A stretch of DNA of 64,000 bases. It comes from Acholoe squamosa. Taxonomy: Eukaryota; Annelida; Polychaeta; Phyllodocida; Polynoidae. A model generated the notes under the pieces. The model did no database searches. It worked only from the letters and a program-made list of their open reading frames with translations, and was not told the DNA's origin. Where the stretch lies: positions 59,492,089 to 59,556,088 of the forward strand of contig OX439040.1 of the NCBI GenBank assembly GCA_949317995.1. The letters are read 5' to 3'. A program made the position numbers and the translations under genes. This document shows, piece by piece, positions 10,257 through 19,689 of the stretch (within the stretch, counting starts at the first letter, position 1; the number at the start of each line of letters is the position of its first letter).

Positions 10257-10429
10257 CTCGAATGTTCAACTTCGGTCAGTGTGACAAACCCAAAACACGA
10301 AGCTCTGGGCCCCGGGAAAACACAGAGCTACTTCGACTGTCAACCAAGTCCTGCCCCGGGAAAACAGGACCGAGTCTAAGTCGATTAAGTTTCAAGCTTG
10401 TCACAACTGTCCGAAGTCGAACATTCGAG
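10257..10429. other. Multi-branched (cloverleaf-like) dyad, left arm
   Basis: The outer arms 10257-10287 and 10398-10429 pair over 29 base pairs with two mismatches and one bulge. Inside are hairpin A (AGCTCTG at 10301 with CAGAGCT to 10329) and arm B (TCGACT at 10333 with AGTCGA at 10379). Arm B encloses GTCCTG...CAGGAC (10348-10370). Both inner hairpins have nearly the same loop, CCCCGGGAAAA. Such a structure could extrude as a cruciform. A replication origin or packaging role is inference only. Mirrored at 15,836-16,008. Confidence 0.7.
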
Positions 10430-10469
10430 TGTGAATGGCCCCTGCCTCGCCATTCACCGTGGTGACCTA

Positions 10470-10930
10470 CCAATGTATGCATGATACATTTCCCCTCTAG
10501 AAAGGGATGTCACCTCCGAAGGGATAAGTCCCTCTGCTCTCATGAGGTAAACTCAGGAGAGAGCTGCAAAATTCAAATCCATTCTGGATGTAATGACAAG
10601 ACGGAACACACAAGTTTGGTTTTTGTGTTTTTATGTGTTCCTTTGTCAGTGTAAGAAAAATTGTGGCTCACCTATCCGGCAGGATCGAAAGGATGTGTGA
10701 AACCCCAAAGCGGCTTGGATGTGATATAGTGCATCGGTCTCTGAAGTACCCTTGCATGCAAGGGGTAAAATTCAATTCTGATTTGAGGGTTTCTCCTGTA
10801 AAATTCAATTTCAGCTTGCATCTCTTCCACTTGAATTCTAATTTCTTTATTTGAGTGATTAGAAAACCAAATCCTACTGGCCTCAATTCAATTCTTCATT
10901 TACAGCCCATGTACTCCCAAATGTTAGGTG
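10470..10930. other. Unique non-coding segment, left arm
   Basis: No convincing gene. It contains TTGCATGCAA (10751-10760) and repeats of AAATTCAATT near 10770 and 10800. On the minus strand, mirrored at 15,585-15,596, GATAGGTGAGCC is a good 5' splice-site match. Confidence 0.4.
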
Positions 10931-12265
10931 TGTCATCCGAAATGGGGAACATCTCAACTTGCCATTTTGGGCTTTGGTGGATTTCAGCTCTCAGTGTTGA
11001 CTTGGTCAGTGGGGCTAGCAGTAGAGTTCAGCTGAAATCCACCAAAAGCCAAAATGGCAAGTTGATGAAGTCAGCCAAAACCCTGATTTGGAAAGTTGAT
11101 GGAAGAGGGCAGAACATAGCATTTCTACTGCTAGTACCATTGACCAAGTCGACAGTGAGATCTTAAATCCAGCAAAGCCCAGAATGGCAAGTTGATGAAG
11201 TCAGCCAAAACCCTGATTTGGGAAGTTGATGGAGATGGCAGAACAGAGGAACTATACTGCTAGTTCCACTGACCATGTCCACAGTGAGAGCTTAAATCCA
11301 CCAAAAGCCAAAATGGCAAGTTGATGAAGTCAGCCAAAACCCTGATTTGGGAAGTTGATGGAGATGGCAGAACAGATATCAACTTCCCAAATCGGGGTTT
11401 TGGCTCAGTTCATCAACTTGCCAGTTTGGCTTTCGGTGGATTTCAGCTGTTATTGTTGATTTGGTCAATGGTACTAGCAGTAGAAATGCTATGTTCTGCC
11501 CTCTTCCATCAACTTTCCAAATCAGGGTTTTGGCTGACTTCATCAACTTGCCATTTTGGCTTTTGGTGGATTTCAGCTCCTACTGGTGACTTGATCAGTG
11601 GGGCTAGCAGTAGAGATCCTCTGTTCTGCCATCTCCATCAACTTCCCAAATCAGGGTTTTGGCTGAGTTCACCAACTTGACATATTGGACTTTGGTGGAT
11701 TTCAGCTCTCACTGTGGACTTGGTCAGTGGAACTAGCAGTACAGATCCTCTGTTCTGCCATCTCCATCAACTTCCCAAATCAGGGTTTAGCATCTCTACT
11801 GCTACTTTGACTGACCAAGTTGAAAGTGAGAGCTGAAATCCACCAAAGTCCAATATGGCAAGTTGGTGAACTGAGCCAAAACCCTGATTTGGCAATTTGA
11901 TGGAAGAGGGCAGAACAGAGCATTTCTACTGCTAGTACCATTGACCAAATCAACAGTGAGAGCTGAAATCGACCAAAGTCCAATATGACAAGTTGATGAA
12001 CTCAGCCAAAACCCTGATTTGGGAAGTTGATATCTGTTCTGCCATCTCCACTTGGTCAGTGGAACTAGCAGTACAGACCAAGTCCACAGTGAGAGCTGTA
12101 ATCCACCAAAGGCCAAAATGGCAAGTTGATGAACGGAGCCAAATCCCTGATTTCGGAAGTTGATGGAGATGGCAGAACAGAGAATCTGTACTGCTAGTTT
12201 AACTGACCATGTCCACAGTGGGAGCTGAAATCCACCAAAGCCCAAAATGGCAAGTTGAGATGTCC
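10930..12265. repeat. ~128-bp CCCTGATTTGGGAAGTTGATGG satellite, left arm
   Basis: Many diverged units built from AACCCTGATTTGGGAAGTTG, GATGGCAGAACAGAGG, CTACTGCTAGT, GACCAAGTCCACAGTGAGAG and CTGAAATCCACCAAAGCC. They occur in both orientations, so the block itself is full of inverted repeats. Open frames of 60-160 residues in it are artefacts of the unit length. Confidence 0.85.
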
Positions 12266-12269
12266 CCCA

Positions 12270-12438
12270 TGGAATTTGCATATTATTCCTTTAAGCTCAG
12301 TCATTGGACAACTCCAAGTCACATGGCTGCTTTAGATGTTTCTGTTAGTCAATATGCAAAATCAGTCATGTGACCCAAATTTGCACTTAATACATGAGTA
12401 TATAAGATGAGAGTTAGTCAAAGTTGCACATATGAACC
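12270..12438 (+). promoter_or_regulatory. Promoter of the spacer gene
   Basis: Same order of elements as the 887-residue gene promoter: ATTTGCATATTATTCCTTTA, an ATTGGAC box, TCACATGGC, ATATGCAAAATCAGTCATGT (then GAC), ATTTGCA and TATATAA at ~12,401. The leader ends CACATATGAACCATGG, nearly the leader of the 887-residue gene (CACATATGAATCATGG). The two promoters are therefore paralogous. Confidence 0.7.
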
Positions 12439-12966
12439 ATGGAGTATATACCAAACAGTTCTGTTCTAACAAAGCACCAACAAAGGAAGCTCAGAGATCC
12501 AAACTTCCAGGATAAAGATAACATAAGGAGAAGGAAAAAATACAGAAGGCTGATAGCAGACCCAGTGACAAGAGAAAGATTGAGAGCCCAGCACAACCAT
12601 TATCAAAGGGAATATAGGGCTAGGAAGTTGAAGGAAAAAAACGATATGAAAGATATGGCAAACCATGTATCTGAAGGGACGGGTCAGGACACCAAAGACA
12701 TATTGGAATGTCCGTCTAGGTCAACAATGAATGGCAAACAGTCAGAAATATCTATTGATAATTCTGCTGCAGAAGAAAAAGCAATTGCTTCAACAGATCT
12801 GATAAAGCAATCATTTTCCCATTGTTCTTATGCTCATGATGATGCAAGCTCTGCAGTTGATCTTCTTATGGCAACACATATGTTGCTTTCTGCAGTTGTT
12901 ACAGCAATGACAAACCGAATTGAGAAATGTGTGGCACATCAGAAGGAAAGTCAACTGAATCCATAG
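12439..12966 (+). CDS. Basic protein of the unique spacer (US-like)
   Basis: 175 residues, the only gene in the single-copy spacer between the arms. Residues ~28-68 are very rich in Arg/Lys in a helical pattern, resembling the basic part of bZIP or other DNA-binding proteins. The remainder is Ser/Asp rich with a hydrophobic helix near 138-158. I see no leucine zipper with regular heptads, so bZIP is not claimed. A strong promoter with a TATA box 38 bp upstream supports expression. The function is unknown; nuclear DNA or RNA binding is inferred from composition only. Confidence 0.65.
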   Translation: MEYIPNSSVLTKHQQRKLRDPNFQDKDNIRRRKKYRRLIADPVTRERLRAQHNHYQREYRARKLKEKNDMKDMANHVSEGTGQDTKDILECPSRSTMNGKQSEISIDNSAAEEKAIASTDLIKQSFSHCSYAHDDASSAVDLLMATHMLLSAVVTAMTNRIEKCVAHQKESQLNP

Positions 12967-13505
12967 GATGAGTTTTTTTTTTAATTTTTATTTTTTATTC
13001 ATGAAATTCATCCTGATAAAGATTCATCAAATGTATTGAAATGCTGATTAAATAATAAGCGCATTTATAAATCTATAATAATCAACTTATACATTGTATT
13101 GAATGTAACTTTGTTATTTGTTGAAACAAAAGTTTGAATTGTATTTGAAATTGTGACCATTCAACTCTAAGTATTTATGAAATAACGAGAACTTCAAAAG
13201 AATATTGTTTTTCTCACTTATTCCTAAATGGAAGGAGGAGACTCAGGCATTACACTAAAAAAAAGCAGTATACTCATGAAGGACACTCAAGGAGAAATGA
13301 ATGATTGATGAAGAGTTGACCCATGATGAGAATTTAAGACTAGTTGAAAAAAAATATTGAATTGTTCAGAAATCTAAACAGATTCTTGCCCAGGACATTA
13401 AAGGAAAAAATCCTGAATGGAAGGAGGACACTCAGGCAGTACACTCAAGAGAAATGAATGATTGATGAAGAGTTGACCCCTGATGAGAATTTTAATCTAG
13501 TTGAC
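12967..13505. other. AT-rich non-coding rest of the spacer with a direct duplication
   Basis: Holds two diverged direct copies, about 13,225-13,345 and 13,411-13,503. Both contain AATGGAAGGAGGA, CACTCAGGCA, GAAATGAATGATTGATGAAG and AGTTGACCC. No gene seen. Confidence 0.6.
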
Positions 13506-15320
13506 TGTTGAATTGGTCAGTTAAACTAGCAGTACAGATTCTCTGTTCTGCCATCTCCATCAACTTCCCAAATCAAGGTTTTGGCTCCGTTCATCGACTT
13601 GCCATTTTGGCCTTTGGTGGATTACAGCTCTCACTGTGGACTTGGTCAGTTAAACTAGCAGTACAGATTCTCTGTTCTGCCATCTCCATCAAGTTCCGAA
13701 ATCAGGGATTTGGCTCCGTTCATCAACTTGCCATTTTGGCCTTTGGTGGATTACAGCTCTCACTGTGGACTTTGTCAGTCAAAGCAGCAGTAGAGATGCT
13801 AAACCCTGATTTGGGAAGTTGATGGGAGAGGTCAGAACAGATGATCTGTACTGCTAGTTCCACTGACCAAGTCTACAGTGAGAGCTGAAATCCAGCAAAG
13901 TCCAATATGACAAGTTGGTGAACTGAGCCAAAACCCTGATTTGGCAAGTTGATATGGAGATGGCAGAACAGAGGATCTCTACTGCTAGCCCAACTGACCA
14001 AGTCAACAGTGGGAGCTGAAATCAACCAAAGGCCAAAATGGCAAGGTGATGAAAGGAGCCAAAACCCTGATTTGGGAAGTTAATGTGAGAGGGCAGAACA
14101 GAGGATCTCTACTGCTAGCCCAACTGACCAAGTCCACAGTGAGAGCTGAAATCCACCAAAGCCCAGAATGGCAAGTTGATGAAGTCGGCCAAAACCCTGA
14201 TTTGGGAAGTTGATGGGAGAAGGCAGAACAGAGCATTTCTACTGCTAGTGCCATTAACCAAATCAACAGTGAGAGCTGAAATCCACCAAAAGCCAAAATG
14301 GCAAGTTTGTGAACTGAGCCAAAACCCTGATTTGGTAAGTTGATGGAGATGGCAGAACAGATATCAACTTCCCAAATCAGGGTTTTGGCTCAGTTCATCA
14401 ACTTGTCATATTGGACTTTGGTCGATTTCAGCTCTCACTGTTGATTTGGTCAATGGTACTAGCAGTAGAAATGCTCTGTTCTGCCCTCTTCCATCAAATT
14501 GCCAAATCAGGGTTTTGGCTCAGTTCACCAACTTGCCATATTGGACTTTGGTGGATTTCAGCTCTCACTTTCAACTTGGTCAGTCAAAGTAGCAGTAGAG
14601 ATGCTAAACCCTGATTTGGCAAGTTGATGGAGATGGCAGAACAGAGGATCTGTACTGCTAGTTCCACTGACTAAGTCCACAGTGAGAGCTGAAATCCACC
14701 AAAAGCCAAAATGGCAAATTGATGAAGTCAGCCAAAACCCTGATTTGGAAAGTTGATGGAAGAGGGCAGAACAGAGCATTTCTACTGCTAGTACCATTGA
14801 CCAAATCAACAATAGCAGCTGAAATCCACCGAAAGCCAAACTGGCAAGTTGATGAACTGAGCCAAAACCCCGATTTGGGAAGTTGATATCTGTTCTGCCA
14901 TCTCCATCAACTTCCCAAATCAGGGTTTTGGCTGACTTCATCAACTTGCCATTTTGGCTTTTGGTGGATTTAAGCTCTCACTGTGGACATGGTCAGTGGA
15001 ACTAGCAGTATAGTTCCTCTGTTCTGCCATCTCCATCAACTTCCCAAATCAGGGTTTTGGCTGACTTCATCAACTTGCCATTCTGGGCTTTGCTGGATTT
15101 CAGCTGTTATTGTCGACTTGGTCAATGGTACTAGCAGTAGAAATGCTATGTTCTGCCCTCTTCCATCAACTTTCCAAATCAGGGTTTTGGCTGACTTCAT
15201 CAACTTGCCATTTTGGCTTTTGGTGGATTTCAGCTGAACTCTACTGCTAGCCCCACTGACCAAGTCAACACTGAGAGCTGAAATCCACCAAAGCCCAAAA
15301 TGGCAAGTTGAGATGTTCCC
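13505..15320. repeat. ~128-bp satellite, right arm
   Basis: Same family as 10,930-12,265, with at least one extra or missing unit: the mirror offset changes by 129 bp inside the block. Confidence 0.85.
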
Positions 15321-15783
15321 CATTTCGCATGACACACCTAACATTTGGAAGTACATGGGCTGTAAATGAAGAATTGAATTGAGGCCAGTAGGATTTGGTT
15401 TTCTAATCACTCAAATAAAGAAATTAGAATTCAAGTGGAAGAGATGCAAGCTGAAATTGAATTTTACAGGAGAAACCCTCAAATCAGAATTGAATTTTAC
15501 CCCTTGCATGCAAGGGTACTTCAGAGACCGATGCACTATATCACATCCAAGCCGCTTTGGGGTTTCACACATCCTTTCGATCCTGCCGGATAGGTGAGCC
15601 ACAATTTTTCTTACACTGACAAAGGAACACATAAAAACACAAAAACCAAACTTGTGTGTTCCGTCTTGTCATTACATCCAGAATGGATTTGAATTTTGCA
15701 GCTCTCTCCTGAGTTTACCTCATGAGAGCAGAGGGACTTATCCCTTCGGAGGTGACATCCCTTTCTAGAGGGGAAATGTATCA
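15321..15783. other. Unique non-coding segment, right arm
   Basis: Mirror of 10,470-10,930. It carries GATAGGTGAGCC (15,585-15,596), a splice-donor match on the plus strand. No coding frame supported. Confidence 0.4.
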
Positions 15784-15835
15784 TGCATACATTGGTAGGT
15801 CACCACGGTGAATGGCGAGGCAGGGGCCATTCACA

Positions 15836-16008
15836 CTCGAATGTTCGACTTCGGACAGTTGTGACAAGCTTGAAACTTAATCGACTTAGACTCGGTCCTG
15901 TTTTCCCGGGGCAGGACTTGGTTGACAGTCGAAGTAGCTCTGTGTTTTCCCGGGGCCCAGAGCTTCGTGTTTTGGGTTTGTCACACTGACCGAAGTTGAA
16001 CATTCGAG
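15836..16008. other. Multi-branched dyad, right arm
   Basis: Mirror copy of 10,257-10,429; the same outer helix and two CCCCGGGAAAA-loop hairpins are present on the opposite strand. Confidence 0.7.
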
Positions 16009-16015
16009 ATTTATT

Positions 16016-16056
16016 ATGGTTCTGACATTCGATTGGCCTTCTTATGTCAGAACCAT
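16016..16056. other. 13-bp perfect hairpin, right arm
   Basis: Mirror of the hairpin at 10,209-10,249, with stem ATGGTTCTGACAT. Confidence 0.65.
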
Positions 16057-16426
16057 TGTGTGAATGTGTGTGTGAATGTGTGTGTGCTACTAACCCATTG
16101 TCCATTGTGAATGTGTGTGTGCTCCTAACCCATTGTCCCACTGCCATTGATGATGCATGTCTAATCACTACTTTCTCTTTCAGCTACTGTATACACTGTG
16201 ATTGTTGATGTATGTCTAATCCACAACCTTCTTTTTCAGCTGTCCGGTATGTACGGTGGACACAACATAGCAGGCCTCTGCGCTTGGTTGGTTGTGACAG
16301 CCAGTGGCGAGGGTGGGGCCACTGGAATTTTTTTTTTGGATGAAATCACTTTCGGCCATTTTCGTCTAAATTTCTAGTGGGGTGAAACATCCAAAGGCGT
16401 TTTGCTGGCAGATGCAAGTAACCTCG

Positions 16427-17804
16427 GCCCGGTACGGTGGGTGCAACATAGCAGGCCTCTGCGCTTGGTTGGTTGCGACAGTCAGTGGCGAGGGTGGGGC
16501 CACTGACATCTCGTTTATGATTTTGCCTTTTCACCGCTTTGTTTGAACACCTCTTGAGGAGGGGTTGCCTTATGTCTCTCTTTATTTCTTGAGCACCCGT
16601 GGGTCTTGAGTGATTCAAGCACTCTTTAATGATCAGGCCTGCAGTGTATGTGCATGTTTGTACATGTCTGTACACAATGTAGCACCATAAAGGATATACA
16701 CTCTTACTGTTCAGCAACAACAGTGTGTGCTTATGCGCTCTTTTTATTTTTTTGTATATCTGGTGCCTCGGGAGAGCCAGGGTAGTCGATGCGCTATGGA
16801 GATAGGCGGAAGACTGGGACTTTGACACGAAGCTGATCCCCTCTCTCTGTCGCTCATATGTAGAAGGATCGACTCTTATATGCTTTGGCTACTTTATGTT
16901 CATCCAAATTCCATTGGCCAGTGTACGGAAACTTGGGGGGTGTGGAGCCGAGGATGTGATGCATGGCCGAGCATGTTGGCGAAGACTGGGACTTTGACAC
17001 GAAGCTGATCCCCTCTCCCAGTACCTCGATGTATCTGATGTTGCTATCAAGATACCAGGCATGGATCCATTGGCGGCTCTTGTAGCTTTCTCAAGGGGTA
17101 GAAATGCACTGGTCGGCCCGGTACGGTGGGCGCAACATAGCAGGCCTCTGAGCTTGGTTGGTTGCGACAGTCAGTGGCGAGGGTGGGGCCACTGACATCT
17201 CGTTTATGATTTTGCCTTTTCACCGCTTTGTTTGAACACCTCTTGAGGAGGGGTTGCCTTTTGTCTCTCTTTATTTCTTGAGCACCCGTGGGTCTTGAGT
17301 GATTCAAGCACTCTTTAATGATCAGGCCTGCAGTGTATGTGCATGTTTGTACATGTCTGTACACAATGTAGCACCATAAAGGATATACACTCTTACTGTT
17401 CAGCAACAACAGTGTGTGCTTATGCGCTCTTTTTATTTTTTTGTATATCTGGTGCCTCGGGAGAGCCAGGGTAGTCGATGCGCTATGGAGATAGGCGGAA
17501 GACTGGGACTTTGACACGAAGCTGATCCCCTCTCTCTGTCGCTCATATGTAGAAGGATCGACTCTTATATGCTTTGGCTACTTTATGTTCATCCAAATTC
17601 CATTGGCCAGTGTATGGAAACTTGGGGGGTGTGGAGCCGAGGATGTGATGCATGGCCGAGCATGTTGGCGAAGACTGGGACTTTGACACGAAGCTGATCC
17701 CCTCTCCCAGTACCTCGATGTATCTGATGTTGCTATCAAGATACCAGGCATGGATCCATTGGCGGCTCTTGTAGCTTTCTCAAGGGGTAGAAATGCACTG
17801 GTCG
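16427..17804. repeat. 689-bp tandem duplication, right arm only
   Basis: Two copies, 16,427-17,115 and 17,116-17,804, each beginning GGCCCGGTACGGTGGG and containing the 160-codon repeat frame and a hairpin. They differ by few bases (for example TTATGTCTC versus TTTTGTCTC). The left arm has one copy (~9,145-9,835), so the arms are not fully homogenised. Confidence 0.9.
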
Positions 17805-18739
17805 GCCCGGTACGGTGGGCGCAACATAGCAGGCCTCTGAGCTTGGTTGGTTGCGACAGCCAGTGGCGAGGGTGGGGCCACTGGAATTTTTTTTTGAGAC
17901 AAAGATCACTTTCGGACATTTTCTCTAAATTCAGATAAAATCACTTTTGGCCATTTTCTTCTCTCAAAATTGCCAGTAGAAAAAAGGATAGAATATAATA
18001 ACATAGTGCATCCAGTACAGGATGCTTCTTTGTAAGAAAGCATATAATAACTTAGTGTGTCCAGTACAGGATGCCTTCTGATTGTGATATGACATGTCTA
18101 ATGCACAACCTTCCTTTTCAGCTGTCCGGTATGTCCAGTGGGCGCAACATAGCAGGCTTCTGCGCTTGGTTGGTTGCGACAGCCAGTGGCGAGGGTGGGG
18201 CCACTGGAATTTTTTTTTTGAGATAAAGATCACTTTCGGCCATTTTTTTCTAAAGCTCAAAAGCGGTGAAACATCCAAAGGCATCCTGCTGGCAGATGCA
18301 AGTAACCATTTTCATCACCATCACTTCATCACTTCATACATCATCATTGCATTGGGGATTTTCTTAACCATGTGTCCAGTACAGGATGCATTCACATTGT
18401 GATATGACATGTCTAATGCACAACCTTCCTTTTCAGCTGTCCGGTATGTACGCAGGACGCAACATAACAGGCCTATGCGCTTGGTTGGTTGCGACAGCCA
18501 GTGGCGAGGGTGGGGCCACTGGCAATCTGTTTCCTACAAATTTCTATCCACTCTTATGTGTTTAAATGTTGTGATGTCCTGTGTTGTACCATAGCTATCT
18601 CGTGTAGAATCGCATGCAAAGAGAAAAAAAGGATATTGAAAGGAATCATCACTGGAAGGACTACACACACACACTACATGGATACCTAGCTTCATCATCA
18701 TTGCAAGGACTACACACATACTACATGGATACTTAGCTT

Positions 18740-19590
18740 CTTAGAATAGGTAGACATACAACTTAACTTCTTAGAGTAGGCAGGCATATGATACACTTAG
18801 CTTCTTAGAGTAGGCAGGCATATGATACACTTAGCTTCTCAGAGTAGGCAGGCATATAACACACTTAGCTTCTTAGAGTAGGCAGGGGTAAAGGAGGTGG
18901 CAAACCAAAAGGATGGTCACCACTGTTAACAGCGAGGATGGGGCTGTTGACACCATAAAAAATAGAAAAACAGATATGAAAGACATTATAAAAAGGTACA
19001 CACATAAAAACAGGTCAAAAGGTAAACTCATACAAAAATGTCCACACAAAAAGAGGTCAAAAGGTATAGACATACAAACACTTAGCTTCTTGGAGTAGGC
19101 AGGCATATGATACACTTAGCTTCTTAGAGAAGGCAGGCATATGATACACTTAGCTTCTTAGAGTAGGCAGGCATATAACACACTTAGCTTCTTAGAGTAG
19201 GCAGGGGTAAAGGAGGTGGCAAACCAAAAGGATGGTCACCACTGTTAACAGCGAGGATGGGGCTGTTGACACCATAAAAAATACAAAAACAGATATGAAA
19301 GGCATTATAAAAAGGTACACACATAAAAACAGGTCAAAAGGTAAACTCATACAAAATGTCCACACAAAAAGAGGTCAAAAGGTATAGACATACAAACACT
19401 TAGCTTCTTGGAGTAGGCAGGCATTCAAACACTTAGCTTCTCAGAGTAGGCAGGCATACAAACACACTTAGCTTCTTAGAGTAGGCAGACATATAACACA
19501 CTTAGTTTCTTAGAGTAGGCAGGGGTAAAGGAGGTGGCAAGACAAAAGGATGGTCACCACTGTTGACAGCGAGGATGGGGCTGTCAATAT
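18740..19590 (-). repeat. CTTAGCTTCTTAGAGTAGGCAGG satellite, right arm
   Basis: Mirror of 7,365-8,215, with the ~318-bp higher-order period and hairpins at 18,924, 19,243 and 19,563. Confidence 0.85.
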
Positions 19591-19689
19591 TAAAACACTA
19601 TGTCATCACATATGAATAATGAAAAGGTACAATAGTGAAAAGTATTTAAAGATAAAAGCTTTTTTTTTACAAAGAAATAAAAGAAAGTG

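Larger units (their letters stand above)
7355..10457 (-). ncRNA. Array of nine covarying loop-conserved hairpins, left arm
   Basis: Hairpins at 7355-7379, 7672-7700, 7991-8019, 8431-8457, 8747-8771, 9070-9094, 9757-9783, 9940-9964 and 10431-10457. All share a 9-nt loop reading CCC[A/T]NCCTC on the plus strand. Stems differ but stay paired: TTGACAGC, AACAGC, GCCAGTGGC, GTCAGTGGC and GTGAATGGC, each with its exact complement (the second extended with one mismatch). A second helix follows in the 8.4-10 kb copies, CGCAAC with GTTGCG. In the 9940 copy it becomes CACAAC with GTTGTG, a compensatory pair. This argues for a conserved folded RNA, or single-stranded DNA, element. Strand is uncertain; minus is proposed from the adjoining splice-like sites. 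Confidence 0.6.
8340..10470. repeat. Hairpin-bearing composite repeat block, left arm
   Basis: Diverged copies of a module comprising the CCCACCCTC-loop hairpin, AACCAACCAAGCGCAGAGGCC, a spacer and, in three copies, GTAC/GTCC-ATACCGGACAGCTGAAAA-type sequence. On the minus strand the last part reads as a splice acceptor plus donor. Long frames here, for example 9437-9919, recur only because the repeat recurs; I do not call them genes. Confidence 0.75.
1..12265. repeat. Left arm of a giant inverted repeat (viral IRS/TRS-like)
   Basis: Every gene here recurs in reverse orientation in the right arm. For the outer genes the paired coordinates always sum to 27,531; further in, the sum becomes 26,954, then 26,265, then 26,394 because of indels and satellite copy-number changes. 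The arm may continue left of base 1, since base 1 pairs with 27,530. The arms differ by scattered substitutions, one transposon and one duplication, so they are not a trivial copy of each other. Confidence 0.95.
15783..18600. repeat. Hairpin-bearing composite repeat block, right arm
   Basis: Mirror of 8,340-10,470 with one extra 689-bp unit. It contains the right-arm dyad, seven loop-conserved hairpins and three copies of the acceptor-CTGTCCG-donor cassette. Confidence 0.75.
15808..19587 (+). ncRNA. Array of ten covarying loop-conserved hairpins, right arm
   Basis: Hairpins at 15808-15834, 16301-16325, 16481-16507, 17170-17196, 17860-17884, 18183-18207, 18497-18523, 18924-18952, 19243-19271 and 19563-19587. 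The loop reads GAGGNTGGG (or GAGGCAGGG) on this strand. Stems are the mirror of the left-arm set, plus one extra copy contributed by the 689-bp duplication. See the left-arm array for the pairing evidence. Confidence 0.6.

Noticed and set aside
8431..10457. Hammerhead or other self-cleaving ribozyme in the hairpin array
   Set aside because: I could not find the CUGAUGA/GAAA core in the required order around these hairpins.
12439..12966. bZIP transcription factor call
   Set aside because: The basic region is present but regular leucine heptads are not.
11321..15237. Several 60-175-codon frames full of FWISAL- and HQLPKSGFWL-like wording
   Set aside because: They are translations of the ~128-bp satellite in different phases and strands; not genes.
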